Shown: one piece after another, positions 36,362-47,205 of the stretch | How positions within the stretch are numbered: position 1 is the stretch's first letter | Layout of the letters: each line of letters opens with the position of its first letter | DNA from: Lepidurus packardi | Taxonomy: Eukaryota > Arthropoda > Branchiopoda > Notostraca > Triopsidae | Assembly (NCBI GenBank): GCA_023053545.1 | Contig: JAKZAN010000001.1 | Span: 11,982,024 to 12,046,023 of the forward strand | Reading direction: 5' to 3' | Length of the DNA stretch: 64,000 bases | Translations under genes and position numbers: made by a program | The notes under the pieces: generated by a model | Seen by the model: only the letters and a program-made list of their open reading frames with translations | What the model was told of the DNA's origin: nothing | Databases searched by the model: none

Positions 36362-36369
36362 GATGTAGC

Positions 36370-36907
36370 ATACTATGAAATCCTTATCTTATTTTTATCA
36401 AGCATATAGTCATTCTTTCTAAGAATTAATGAAAAGGGCAATGACGCACAATTTCGCAACACATAAAGTTAAATAGATGTAGAATACAATTAAATTTCGA
36501 GTTCCCCTACTTTGTTTTACAGAATGCCGCTAGACGGTGGACGTGGGGTGTTAGATATACGTAAATGCGCATAGATTCTGCGCATAAACGGTGTGCTCGA
36601 TAACTCTGTAACCAGGTACAGAATATGGTACAAAATATGTAATATGTTTTCGGTACAAAATATGTAAAACAAAATATCTATGTATTAAATCTTCCAGGCT
36701 TGTAATACGGCGTTTATATTTGCAACTGAATTGCAAGTGATGTAAAATAATTTACTGTTTTTAGACCAAATTGTTCAAAATGCGTTGTGAGTACGATCCA
36801 ATTTTTTTTTCCTTGAGAATAAGCTGTCGTAAAAAAAACAAAGCAAACTATCAGATACCAAATAAAAGAAATCTTTTTTATTCGCTTTATCTTTAGCAGT
36901 AATGTAT
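36370..36907. other. Spacer between the hAT element and PSMG2
   Basis: AT-rich, with one minus-oriented copy of the dispersed GCGCAGAA repeat (about 36540-36620). No gene recognised. Confidence 0.5.
36877..36882 (-). terminator. Candidate PSMG2 polyadenylation signal
   Basis: AATAAA on the minus strand only about 26 nt past the PSMG2 stop codon, implying a very short 3' untranslated region if used. Confidence 0.5.
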
Positions 36908-38199
36908 TTAAGGAAAAATAGCAATCGGGTGAGGTTGATTAGAAAACATTTCCCAAGCTCCTGGAGGTGCGATAGTTTTCTAAAAACAAATAAGAAGCAC
37001 ACAAAGAAAAGCAAAATATTAAAAAACAATACATAAATAACTAAATAATAAAATAGTTAAGGAATAAAGTAAATTTACACCTACCAAATGGAAATTTCCC
37101 CATCGACTTAAAGCGTTTACCATTTGTGATGCTTCGGATATTGCTCCACCTTCAAAGCTAAACGCTAGTATGCAGACAATATCCAAGTTTCGCTCATTAC
37201 TGTTATTAACAAAATTAACTACAACAATTGGCTTTTTACAGAAAAAGGAAATAAAGTCACCAAAGTTGGAAAAGTCGCGACGTAAACCCGGCTCCGGATA
37301 TCTCCCAGCCCAGTGTTACTTCCTTATCAGTAAACATAGGTTTCTTTTCCAATTCCAAGAGGCCATACTGCCTATAAAATATTACAGAAGTCTAAATTAT
37401 TTTGTTTCGAGTGGAAACAGATACAAAAAAGAGTAGTTAACGGTGGTGTAACACTTGCTTTAGACTATCGGTGATGTCACTGGACAAATTTGTTCCGAAA
37501 TACCGCAAGGCTGATGTATTAATCTGGCAATCTAATCTATTTTCCGAGAAACTGCTTGTTAACAAGACTGAACGCCCAAACTTGTGACCCGCGAACCATT
37601 CCAAGAACTGGTTCAGCATACCTTCTTCATTGACCTGTGATATGCGACGATCGAAAGAGAATTTAATGCTTAAAACTTCCATTTGGACAAAATTTTGAAA
37701 GACATTTAGCTTTTATGATCGAATTTTACTTTCAAAACCGAGGAACGTATTTGCATTATAACGATTTTTTGCTCTTCGGCGACGTAAACTGTTAGAAAAA
37801 CGGTACTGGGTTAATTTATATCGAAGATAATTAATAAATACGGTTGTTTGAATCTGAATAAGCACATAACTTACTTTCGCAAGGACCTAGAAGATCGGTG
37901 GAGGAATTATGGCCAGGAAAACCGGCTACAGGGCTAAAGGCTTTATGGTCTAAAAAGGCGTAGAGGATCGGTGACGGTTCAATAGAAGCCATTAACAAAT
38001 CCACTGCTAATTGTCCCACATGTCCCACCGAAACTGCAGGCTGAAACCAAAGAAAACAAGCACGTCAGTTCGAACTCTCTTGTTTCCTAATTTATGCACG
38101 TAACTTCTTTAAATAAGAAAGGTTACGTACCAAAATGAATGTGTAGCCGGTAAAATCATACGAACTTGCTTCATTTTCATTTGCAAAGCGGAGTAGCAT
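36908..38199 (-). CDS. PSMG2: Proteasome assembly chaperone 2
   Basis: Partner of PSMG1 (PAC1) in the heterodimer that guides assembly of the 20S proteasome alpha ring in the cytosol. Exons in coding order: 38199-38131, 38040-37875, 37788-37730, 37634-37455, 37367-37261, 37199-37085, 36979-36908; total 255 aa (human 264). Family features: GYTFIL near the start, then PAVSVGHVGQLAVDLLMAS, a PGHNSSTDLLGP segment, ALRYFGTNL, the GWEISGAGFTSRLF segment that matches the family's IPGGG region, EGGAISEASQMVNAL, and the C-terminal PPGAWEMF. Several introns are very short (about 60 bp). A TGGTAC-type donor choice at exon 4 was settled by phase: the donor after CAA fits exon 5, which starts with TAT. 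Confidence 0.88.
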
Positions 38200-39153
38200 T
38201 TTGAGAACTTTACACTAAACTCGGGATGAAATTTGTACTAGATATGATTTATTAAGCCAAAGACTTGAACTATAGAGTATAGATAAAGTAGGGTAAATTT
38301 ACAAGTTCTTACTTGCAATAACTACGCCAAACACAAGAAAAACAGAATGTTTGTCGTTAGTCAACACTGAAAATGACAAGCGACTAAATGACGCCTATTG
38401 GGAGGAAATTTTCCCGCAGCATGAGCTGCTATCTGCTGGTAAAAAAAGCAAATCTGAGGCTTAGAATTTGCCGGAGTATTAGGATTAGGGTGCCTTTCTT
38501 GAAACCTTTTTGGATGACATCTAGATCTGCGTTTTATTTGCTACAGTTGCGTCCTACCGCGTCAGTGAGAAACGTCCGCATCAGGCGCTAAATTCGTTTT
38601 ATTTACGACGAGCGTTGGACGCGCTGCTCGGACGCGTCATACCAAATAAAACGGTTTGTAGCATTCGCTCCCGTCAGTTTTCTAAACATCCCTATTTTAA
38701 ACGTAAACATATATCTCACGAAGAATGGACATAGAAACATTACTTTTAGTGATTAACTGCTATCGAAGTATATTGGCAGGGTCAGCTTTCTTAATTCAGA
38801 TCTTTCTGCTCACTTATAATTGTAACCGCTAACATTTTCACTGCTTTCAAGTTCGAGAAAGATCTGAATTAAGAAAGCTGACCCTGCCAATATACTTCGA
38901 TAGCAGTTAATCACTAAAAGTAATGTTTTTATGTCAATTCTTCGTGAGATATATGTTTACGTTTAAAATAGGGATGTTTACAAAACAAACACTTACTCCT
39001 GTCAGATTGAAACTTGTAACCCAGTCCATAAACCCGTATAGTCTTTATGTATTTTACGTTTTTTAACAACGGAAAGGTTACTTTACAGAGATTACCTAAA
39101 CAAGCAATAACATTTGCAACAATATCAAGTTTCACGATTTTTAAAATAGAATT
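38200..39153. other. Spacer between PSMG2 start and aquaglyceroporin end
   Basis: Contains the PSMG2 promoter, a 125-bp foldback (38683-38980), and next to it a smaller imperfect inverted repeat bounded by CGTTTTATTT and AAATAAAACG at about 38597-38653. No gene recognised. Confidence 0.55.
38683..38980. repeat. Near-perfect 125-bp inverted repeat (foldback)
   Basis: The left arm 38683-38807 and right arm 38856-38980 are reverse complements with about two mismatches, separated by a 48-bp spacer. The pairing stops sharply at both outer ends. No ORF spans it. It may be a foldback or MITE element with long terminal repeats, or a recent inverted duplication. Transcription through it, for example as aquaglyceroporin 3' sequence, would give a long double-stranded RNA hairpin. 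Confidence 0.9.
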
Positions 39154-42100
39154 TTAGAGTCTTTCCAATTCAACAACACGAACGTTCTTATCGTCCTTTC
39201 CAGCATGGACAGCAGCAATTTCTGGAGTTTCCGGCCAATGCAGTTCGATGCACAGTGTGTATATGAGCACTCCCAAGATGGCGCCAATGTGCGGTCCAAC
39301 GATAGGCACCCAGAACCAGTTATAGCCTCGATAACTATAATACAATCGAAGTGAATCATCACATGTCCTTTATAACTTCTAATAATGAAAGTTAACGAGG
39401 TTTAATGAAAATTACTTAAAAGTTACGTTAAAACTATGTCTAGTTAATATACAAGTCCACTGATAACATCCCACAAATCTTACCTAAACACATCAGTACC
39501 CCATCCGGCAATGAAGGTAAGGAAGCGAGGTGCTAGATCCCTAGCAGGATTAATAGCATAACCGCAGTTGGAGCCGAAGCACACTCCAATGGCCAATATA
39601 ACGAAACCAATATATAACGGAACTAACCCGCTCGGAATCGACATATTTTTCTTGTCAACAATGGCGCAAATACAGAGTAGGAGAAGCATGGTTCCCAAGA
39701 CCTATATAAACACGCACAACTTCGTAATCAACCGAAGTATCTTTTAAGGAGTATTGTTTCTTTTTACTTGATCCCCAAATCCGCCTGAAGCTGAGACGTA
39801 TTCCGCAGGGTACGTGGCAAATATACCTGCGGTGCCGGTATTACCATCAATAGTAAGATTTCCGCCCGAAAAATCCCATATAGCTTCTAAAATAAATTTA
39901 AAAAAAATTCATCACTTCGTAATACTGAACAGCTCTAGTTCTTTTACACGATTTATTCTATACCTGAATAGACTCCAAAAACGGATGCTGCAGCCGCCAA
40001 GGCTCCAAGGTATTGCGCTAATACATAGGGCAGTAGCTTTAGCCAAGGGAATTTACCAAATATCGCAAAAGCGACTGACACGGCAGGATTCAAGTGTGCA
40101 CCTAGAACCCAAACAAAAAAATAAACATTTTCTTTCCACAAAGAAATATGTATACTTGCCTGATACTTTTCCGGCCACTAGAACTCCCATCATGACTCCT
40201 AGCCCCCAACCCCAATTAATCGAAAAGAAATCCCCATTGACATACTTGGTGAGTTTAGACTGCGCCACGCTGGCATCACCAAATAACTGTAATTAAACAA
40301 TAAAAAATTAAATGTAAAATCGAGTAGGTACTATTTCGTCCTGAACCTTATGTTCGTCCTGAACTTTAGGAATGTTGTCTATTGTAAGATACTGATCCTT
40401 AGCTTCTGAAGCTGCTCTATTAAACAAAGATATCTCTTGTTGATTCTAACTAAACAGATTAGTAAGGGTTTTCCAACGAAATTGCTATTTCAAGGCTCAA
40501 CGAAAGCTTGGCTAGTTTTGCAAACTACCACAAGATGGTGTTACCGCCAGGACTATGTGAGCAACAGGTTCTCCAGCTTCAGAATCCGGAGATAAAGGGA
40601 CACATAGTGTGTATTATTGTTGCAAAACGTTCTCCGCAAAACTAGTGACAAATGGGTGTCACTAGAGTTGAAAATTGGTAGTTGGATTGAAAAGCATTTA
40701 GGTTAGGTTAGAATAGGTTTGGTTTCATCAACCAAAGTAGACGACAATCGTTAAAACTCGCACCTTTCTTTCACCCCACTAGCTGAAAAATGAGAGTTCA
40801 TTGTTAGACAATGCAACTAGTCTAGTGTCATTTTTGAACCCGGGATACATTACGTACGTTTGTAACTAAATCCAGAGAACGTGTTGATCTGGGGTGTATC
40901 TGAACCGAACGCGCATCGGTTCTTTCTTTCCTAGATTATTTTTTAACCCCTTATCTATTATGCGTATGTTTCGAGTTAAGGCCCCTTGATTGGAAGCTCT
41001 ATAATCTTAATGAAAATTTGATTAAGATGCCATTGTTTGTTATGAAGTATTGCGACATGCCAATGTGATACACTTAAAGAGATTGGAAAGCATCCAGAAT
41101 GCAGAATAAAGCGAAACTATGGGTCTGCTGCTTCAAAGCTAACAATGATTTCAATAACACAAAACGCGCCCGAGTTTTAGTGAAAGTAATATATCAAATC
41201 TGCACACTACACTCCAATATGAGCACGAGACAGTTAATGTCTTAAAAAACTATTAGTTAAGTTTACATAGTAAGTTAAATAAAACGAACTTCGATTTAGA
41301 ACAAACAATATTGTTTTCTAGAAAACTTTCTCTTTTAACTTCTTTTACGAAACAGTTGTCAATAAGGTTAATACTTCCTAAGATACTCGCATTCTACCTG
41401 GCCCGTACTTTGATCCTATTGCCGAAAACGGGATTAAAAATCCCCAAAAGTAGGTCCCTACAGTGATTTTCCGTCGCTCTAGGTTTAAAAGCTATTTCAA
41501 TGACCTAAAAGATATCTTTTAGAGAGAACAACAAGCTAATTCTTGATATTTTATGCCATGTAATAGAGCAAGCAGGTCTTTCTCCAACACCACTCGGAAA
41601 GTGTCATCTCTCGGTCAAAATCCTGCTTCGTCTGATGTTCCAACAAACTTAATTTTAACATTTTAGCACTCATAATTGAATACTGAACTGCATATTACGG
41701 TTTTTAGATAGCTTTGCTTGTTTACATACAACATACAAGTTTACGTCCAAGCTGGCGGGAAGGAGAGAACTAAGTGCTTATGCATGGGGTATATACGAAT
41801 GCGCATTACTTCTGCGCATAGAACGGTAAGAAGGATAAGTTTATAACGGCAAACTCATTTTGCATTACCTTTTCTCTTAAAATGCACTAAAATAGTATCT
41901 TTCCAACTTCACAAATTGCTTTTGCTCGAGTAGGTAAAAACTAATTTGCGTTTTTCAAATTAGTGAAGCAAAGCATAACATTAAAATGAAAATGAAAATT
42001 GTCATAGCATTAAACATTAAAATTGTCACGTATTTGACGTAAATACTGCCTACATAACTCTCGCGAACTTTTCGCCCATATCTTGGGTAGCTATTTACAT

Positions 42101-42222
42101 TAGCCATTCCTAAGAAGGGCCTAAAAAATTTCACTTACCACAAGCAAGAAGGTTCCCAAAAATTCCGCCAACATTTCGCGTATCAACGGCGTTTTAATTT
42201 GGTAAGACTGGAACAGCTCCAT
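39154..42222 (-). CDS. Aquaglyceroporin (AQP3/7/9/10 type)
   Basis: Membrane channel for water and small solutes such as glycerol. Exons in coding order: 42222-42139, 40286-40160, 40101-39964, 39886-39768, 39701-39484, 39334-39154; total 288 aa, normal for the family. The first NPA box is in GAHLNPAVSVAFA (residues 75-77). The second is in NPARDLAPR (207-209), where Asp211 is the mark of aquaglyceroporins as opposed to water-only channels. Hydrophobic spans fit six membrane helices (for example FLGTFLLV and LVPLYIGFVILAIGVCFG). The first intron is 1.85 kb and holds copies of two dispersed repeats. Intron 2 has a GC donor (G|GCAAGT), needed to keep G-A-H-L-N-P-A in frame. Confidence 0.93.
40564..40712 (+). 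repeat. Dispersed repeat B, copy 2
   Basis: Homologous to 22101-22243 in Cdc14 intron 6 (shared TTGCAAAACGT, GAGTTGAAAATT and TAGTTGGATTG blocks). It lies in aquaglyceroporin intron 1. It ends in TTAGGTTAGGTTAG, which resembles telomere-type TTAGG units, though only about three are present. Confidence 0.6.
41780..41840 (-). repeat. Dispersed GCGCAGAA repeat, copy in aquaglyceroporin intron 1
   Basis: On the minus strand it reads TATGCGCAGAAGTAATGCGC then ATTCGTATATACCCC, matching the family core seen at 10225-10290. Confidence 0.5.
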
Positions 42223-45200
42223 GGTGTTTCGAACGGTCTCTACACACGGAAAGTCAGAAAGAAACTGGGCTTTTAGTAGTCACGCATCCAACACCTCGTA
42301 TACTGTATAAAAGAGTCTACAGCTTTACTAACAATTTGTCCCCAAGGAGATAATACACCCTGTTCATCTAAATTGTCTATTTGCTCCCTGATTACTGCTG
42401 ATAAAGGTTGGATGGCACCCAAAACTATCTTTCTTATCCACTTGTATAGCTCCTACAGACCTTTACACGGCAAATTTTTATCTTTTAAGAAGACCCTTTC
42501 GCGGTCCGATAGAAACTTCCAAAGAAAAAACGCCGCTTCGTTCGACGACCGCGATACGTTGCTGCTATGGCAGTGTTCTTCGAACCCTAGTTCACCCCAG
42601 ATGTTCCCAATTTCCCTTATTGCCAAATACTTTAAGGGACAGTTCCTCGAACAATCTTTAGAAACGTCTATATAGGGACCTAAGTTCCCAGGAAGTCGAG
42701 AAGCGTATGAAATTCGATCCTGGGACGGTATACGGTCGGAAGAAGCAAATTGTATATAGTAAGACGCTGCTTACAATTTATCTATTTCGTATCGTGTTGC
42801 AAAGAGGTTAAAGAGCAACCTACATCGAAAATACCATGATTTAACTACACGCTTCTGGCTGCCAAATTCTTTACCATGTGGGATACGAGGAACGTTTTAC
42901 AATACTAAAATAAACAAATGAACAAGCTACCTATATCCTTATTGCTCCAGACGCTATCTTAGAAGTAGAAACGTGTAAGAAACGTTGAACTTGTTTGGTA
43001 ACTTTCCAATTTACGAGAAACCCTTCTCAATCCTGATTCAAATTAAGAATAACGGAAGGGGTGAGAATAACGATTTGCGGTTGAATTGAACTGGTTTAAA
43101 TTACTTGTTCCAAATTGAGTTATCTTTCGTGTAAATTATTGGGAGCAAATTCAACGTGTACTTTGCACTTTCAATTTCGAACGACTTTCACTTGGAGAGA
43201 TAGACAACACTGAACTGACCGAAATGGGATGCTATACGGTACTTTTTTAATCTATTGTAGAATAGCGTGGACGCTATTAAAGAGAGAGAGAGAGACCAAT
43301 AGACATGGCCCAAAACCCTTTCCTGAAGCTGTTGCTCACATGTTTCCTAGAGGACCCAGAGATTTCTTTTTGGCATCGTCCCTTTGACTACGGCTACAGT
43401 CCAAGGAACTACGTGGGCAAAACAGGATTCCAAGGATAAAATTCTGCCTATGTACTATACTGCCAGGCAGATTCATTAGCTCAGCTTCTCATGGAATGAC
43501 AGTTTGAATATGAAAGGTTTAAATAAAACTTACAAAAAATGTGTAGCAAAATTTCTTAACAGTAGTATTGCCAATGTGAAAAGAATGTCATTTGAATTTT
43601 TCTTTTTCGTGTTTTAGTTAATTTGCAAAAATAAAACTAGTTCTCTACCTATGACAAGAAATAGCAAAGTTTGCAAATTCGGAACTGTTGTCTTCTAGAC
43701 TGTATTTCTAGAGTGTTTTCTGAAAAAAATGCAGGGAAATTGGGTATACAGTTTCTAAGTAATCGCGCATGCCGTTTTGTGCGCAAAAGAAATACGCGGT
43801 CATTTACCCCCGGCACGCCCTTAGAAAGTAGTAACGCCATCTCGTGATCGTTATAGGAAAAGTCGTTAAGAACTAGCTAACTTGCGGGGGTCCCAAAAAA
43901 TCACTTTTTTGAGAAAGTTACAATCGTTATCTACTCACTTGTAATCTTGAACAATACTGCGTGTAACCTGTCAGATGTTTAAGTCTGCTCGGCGGTAGCA
44001 AAGGTTCAAATCCAATTGTAACCACACACAGAACACGTGGTTAAGTGGATAACTAGAGATTAACTAGTCCCTTCTTCAGAAAGTTTACACATCTTACACT
44101 TTAACGAAGCAAGATGAGCAAGGAAGATAGGTAGTCCATTCTAAATTCTTTCCTGTGGTAACAGCCAAAATTGCGACACTCTTTTATGTCTATATCGCAA
44201 GTAAACAGTTTAACTAGCTTGTTCTACGAGGCAACGATTGCAATGATGCGTTTGTGATAGGACTTCACACGGGCTTCCTTCTAATTCTCTTGTTGATCTA
44301 ATTTATTGGAACAGAGTGTAGAACACTTGTTCAGATATTAGGAACAATCAAGCGCTTGCACCTGTGACCCGGTTTGTCGCATTCGCAGTAGCTTGAAACA
44401 TGTGTTCATAGTCGGACCAAGATTTGGCTAGTCAAGTCGAAAGTTTACTTTTGTTCGAAAAAAATGCCTTAATTCGAATAGAATAAGTGATAGAATATTA
44501 TCATGTAATATCTAGGAAAAATTGCATGCACATTGGATACGTGGTTACAAAGCTATCCTGTGTGTCGTTTCATGCGGAGAAACAGCGCTAATATACTCTT
44601 ACATAACAAACTCCGTGCCACCTCGCGGGAGCTTGGGTGTAACATTCCCGTAGCTTTAACCTTTCCTTAAATCGGCACTTATAGCATGCTATAGCTTAAC
44701 TTGATACATAAAAGCTACGGCGAGGAGGCGAACTTGTTTTGCATGGGAGTACCGTACATGCACGCGCATGGCTTCTGCGCATTTAACAGGGGTCCTCGAA
44801 AACTTTACAACTTTACTTAATTTGCATGCCGTTTCTTTTTTTTAAAAAAAATACACAAACCCTGTCTAAGAAGTAAGGCTTTCCGTGTTGATGCAATTAC
44901 TATGTTATGAAAACCACTTACAAAAATCTTCTAACTTTTTTACGCCAGAGGTATTTTTGCTATTCCTATGCTATCCTGCCATAGCAAGATAAGTTAACAA
45001 AGTCGGAACTTCCCAATTTCCAAACAATGAACGCTTTACCCCTAGTTCCTCTCATATACCTAGACCTACCGAACTTTTCCAGTAGTGCCCCTTAGGCTAT
45101 AAATAGCTCCTTTGCTTGGAAACGACGGTTAAATGACTCAAGTTGGACGTCACTCGCTTTTGACGCGCCTCTTTTGAAACGACTTCAAATAAAAGCCGTT

Positions 45201-47205
45201 AGGAATGACGTCATCATAACATATTTCAACTTTTCCTCTCCCTTTCTTCTCAAAGCTTCGTTTACTGTTGTTTTCCTGGAAACAGAAAGGTAACAGGAAA
45301 GGAGTTATAACTGAAAACTGAAAACTTTTTAATTAACATCCAACATGTAATTTGGCGTGTCATAGGATCCCTTTGGATAATTGCCTGCATTTATAGAGCG
45401 TTTCTGTGCTATTTGCAAGTAATGGCAAGCATTGTCCATGCCCCAAATGGGAGACGAGAGGGTAAGAGGGTGGGAAAGCGGAAGGGGAGGGCTTTAAAAG
45501 AGGAAGAACCTGTTGCGTGCGTACGGATGTACATACGTCTCTGATGAACTTTCCTTCCCTTTCTTTTCCTTCCATTGCATCCGCTTTCGCTGACGTTGGC
45601 GCTGGTCACCATAGCAACAGTGATCGACCGGTAATCTGTATTGCGCCTCCTGTGGAGGCAAGCGAGTTCACAAACAGGTGAAGAGCTAGTGCTGGGCTAA
45701 ACCGGGAGCACCACTGCCGCAGAGCTAGCTTTGCTTGTTGGCACTTTTCTATTTTTTTTTCTTTAAATCTTAGTTCGCTCCCAAGATGATATTCGTGCCA
45801 GTGAAATCTGTTCATCAATTAAAGTCCAGTTTTCCTTCCCAAAAATTCCTTCATTAGATGGAATTCTGACTGGTACTAGAGGACAGTTCCAGTACGTCCG
45901 GTTTGTGTTAATTCATGAAGGCGTTAAAGTTTTAGCTGGCTGACTGTCTACCAAATTCGCCCAGGTAAATTTTCTTACAAAGTTTGGATGCTTACATTAA
46001 AACAGGCAAAATTGCTGTGCAGTGTGTTACCAACCGTTTAGAGCTATTCATTGTTGATCCTGAAGATTCTCGATCATGATCAACAAGTTCAGCGCTAATC
46101 CAATGCGTTTGTGCTTAAAATAGAATCTATAGTAATACATATTAACTTTGAAATAACTAGGTTAATTTGCTAATTCTACTGATGACTGCCATTAAACGCG
46201 CCGACTTTATCACCTGTTGCATGATACCTACGGGGAGCTCGAAAGTCTGGAAAGATTCGTTACAATTACTGACAAATCCATTAAATTGTATTCAGCTTCA
46301 ATGAAGATTCGTGTATTGTCTCCCGACAAATTTAGGGGAATTTTTTTCTGTTTCTTTGGGAGGATTTAAAAAAAGGAGAATGCCAAGAAACTGAGTTTTT
46401 GATTCTCAAAGAGTTTTTTTAGTGATCCGTTTCATCGCTGCAGAAATGATCATGCAAGCTTGAGAGTGTTCCTTTTGTGTCTCTTTGGCCGAGAACAAAA
46501 AGAAGAAGGTATGGGAAAAAACATAGGGCCAAAGCGTAGGTATATATTGGTTAGTACGGGGCAGATAATCCACAGGTGTTGACTAGACGTTAGGTTAGAA
46601 ACGATCGATAACCAAGCCGGTCTTCGGTGCGCGGTTCCGCACTCAATTATGGTCTGGGGGAGCGCTTTCGGATTTAGTCCCTCATCCCCGTCTTCTCTCT
46701 TTTTTGATCCCGATATAAGAAACGTTTTTATTTTATTTATTTTTTTGCCTTCCGATATTTTTTTGATTTTATCTGGTTCACCGCTGAAGGGAAAATAATG
46801 CTATAGCTGTCTAATACTCCTCAGTTCATGGGAATGGTGGGAAGGGTCTTTGAAGATTTTTTTTTTCTTTTCTTTTTTTTACAATTTTTATACGGTTGAA
46901 TGATTCAGGTTTTCTACAGTTCAATGATTTAGGCTGTTTTTCATAATCTTTGGCTTTTTTTCTCCTTTTGTATAGGAAGAAGAGGATTGATAGGATACAC
47001 GGATGCACTGCGCTGCACTATTGAGCCATGACTGCAGCAGTATGCTTTGTGTGCAACTTACCCATCTTAAGCCATCAAGTCCGTAATACATAACAGTTCT
47101 TTTGGAGGAAGGAAAGGGGACTTGAAATGTTGTTTTTGTGATAAATTTGTTTGTCTTTTTCTTTGGTGGGGTGGTGGGTATGTTGGGGGTGCTGTGGGTT
47201 TATAG
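42223..47205. other. Intergenic region between aquaglyceroporin and the RapGAP-BTB gene
   Basis: The two genes diverge, so both promoters lie here. Two copies of the GCGCAGAA repeat occur (43760-43850 plus, 44740-44800 minus). A CRE and X-box region lies at 45147-45618. The 5' exon or exons of the RapGAP-BTB gene are probably here but could not be identified. The open frames near 42373-42675 and 45360-45818 show no family features. Confidence 0.5.
45147..45618. promoter_or_regulatory. CRE and X-box sites, possible promoter
   Basis: GGACGTCAC near 45147, a perfect TGACGTCA at 45206-45213, and a full-length RFX-type X-box GTCACCATAGCAAC at 45605-45618. Together they mark a plausible promoter upstream of the plus-strand RapGAP-BTB gene. 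The X-box matches the consensus GTNRCC-n-RGYAAC. Use is inferred. Confidence 0.4.

Noticed and set aside
46540-46720. Stem-rich, less AT-rich segment that might be a snRNA
   Set aside because: Compared by eye with U1, U2, U4, U5 and U12 features and found no match to any conserved block.
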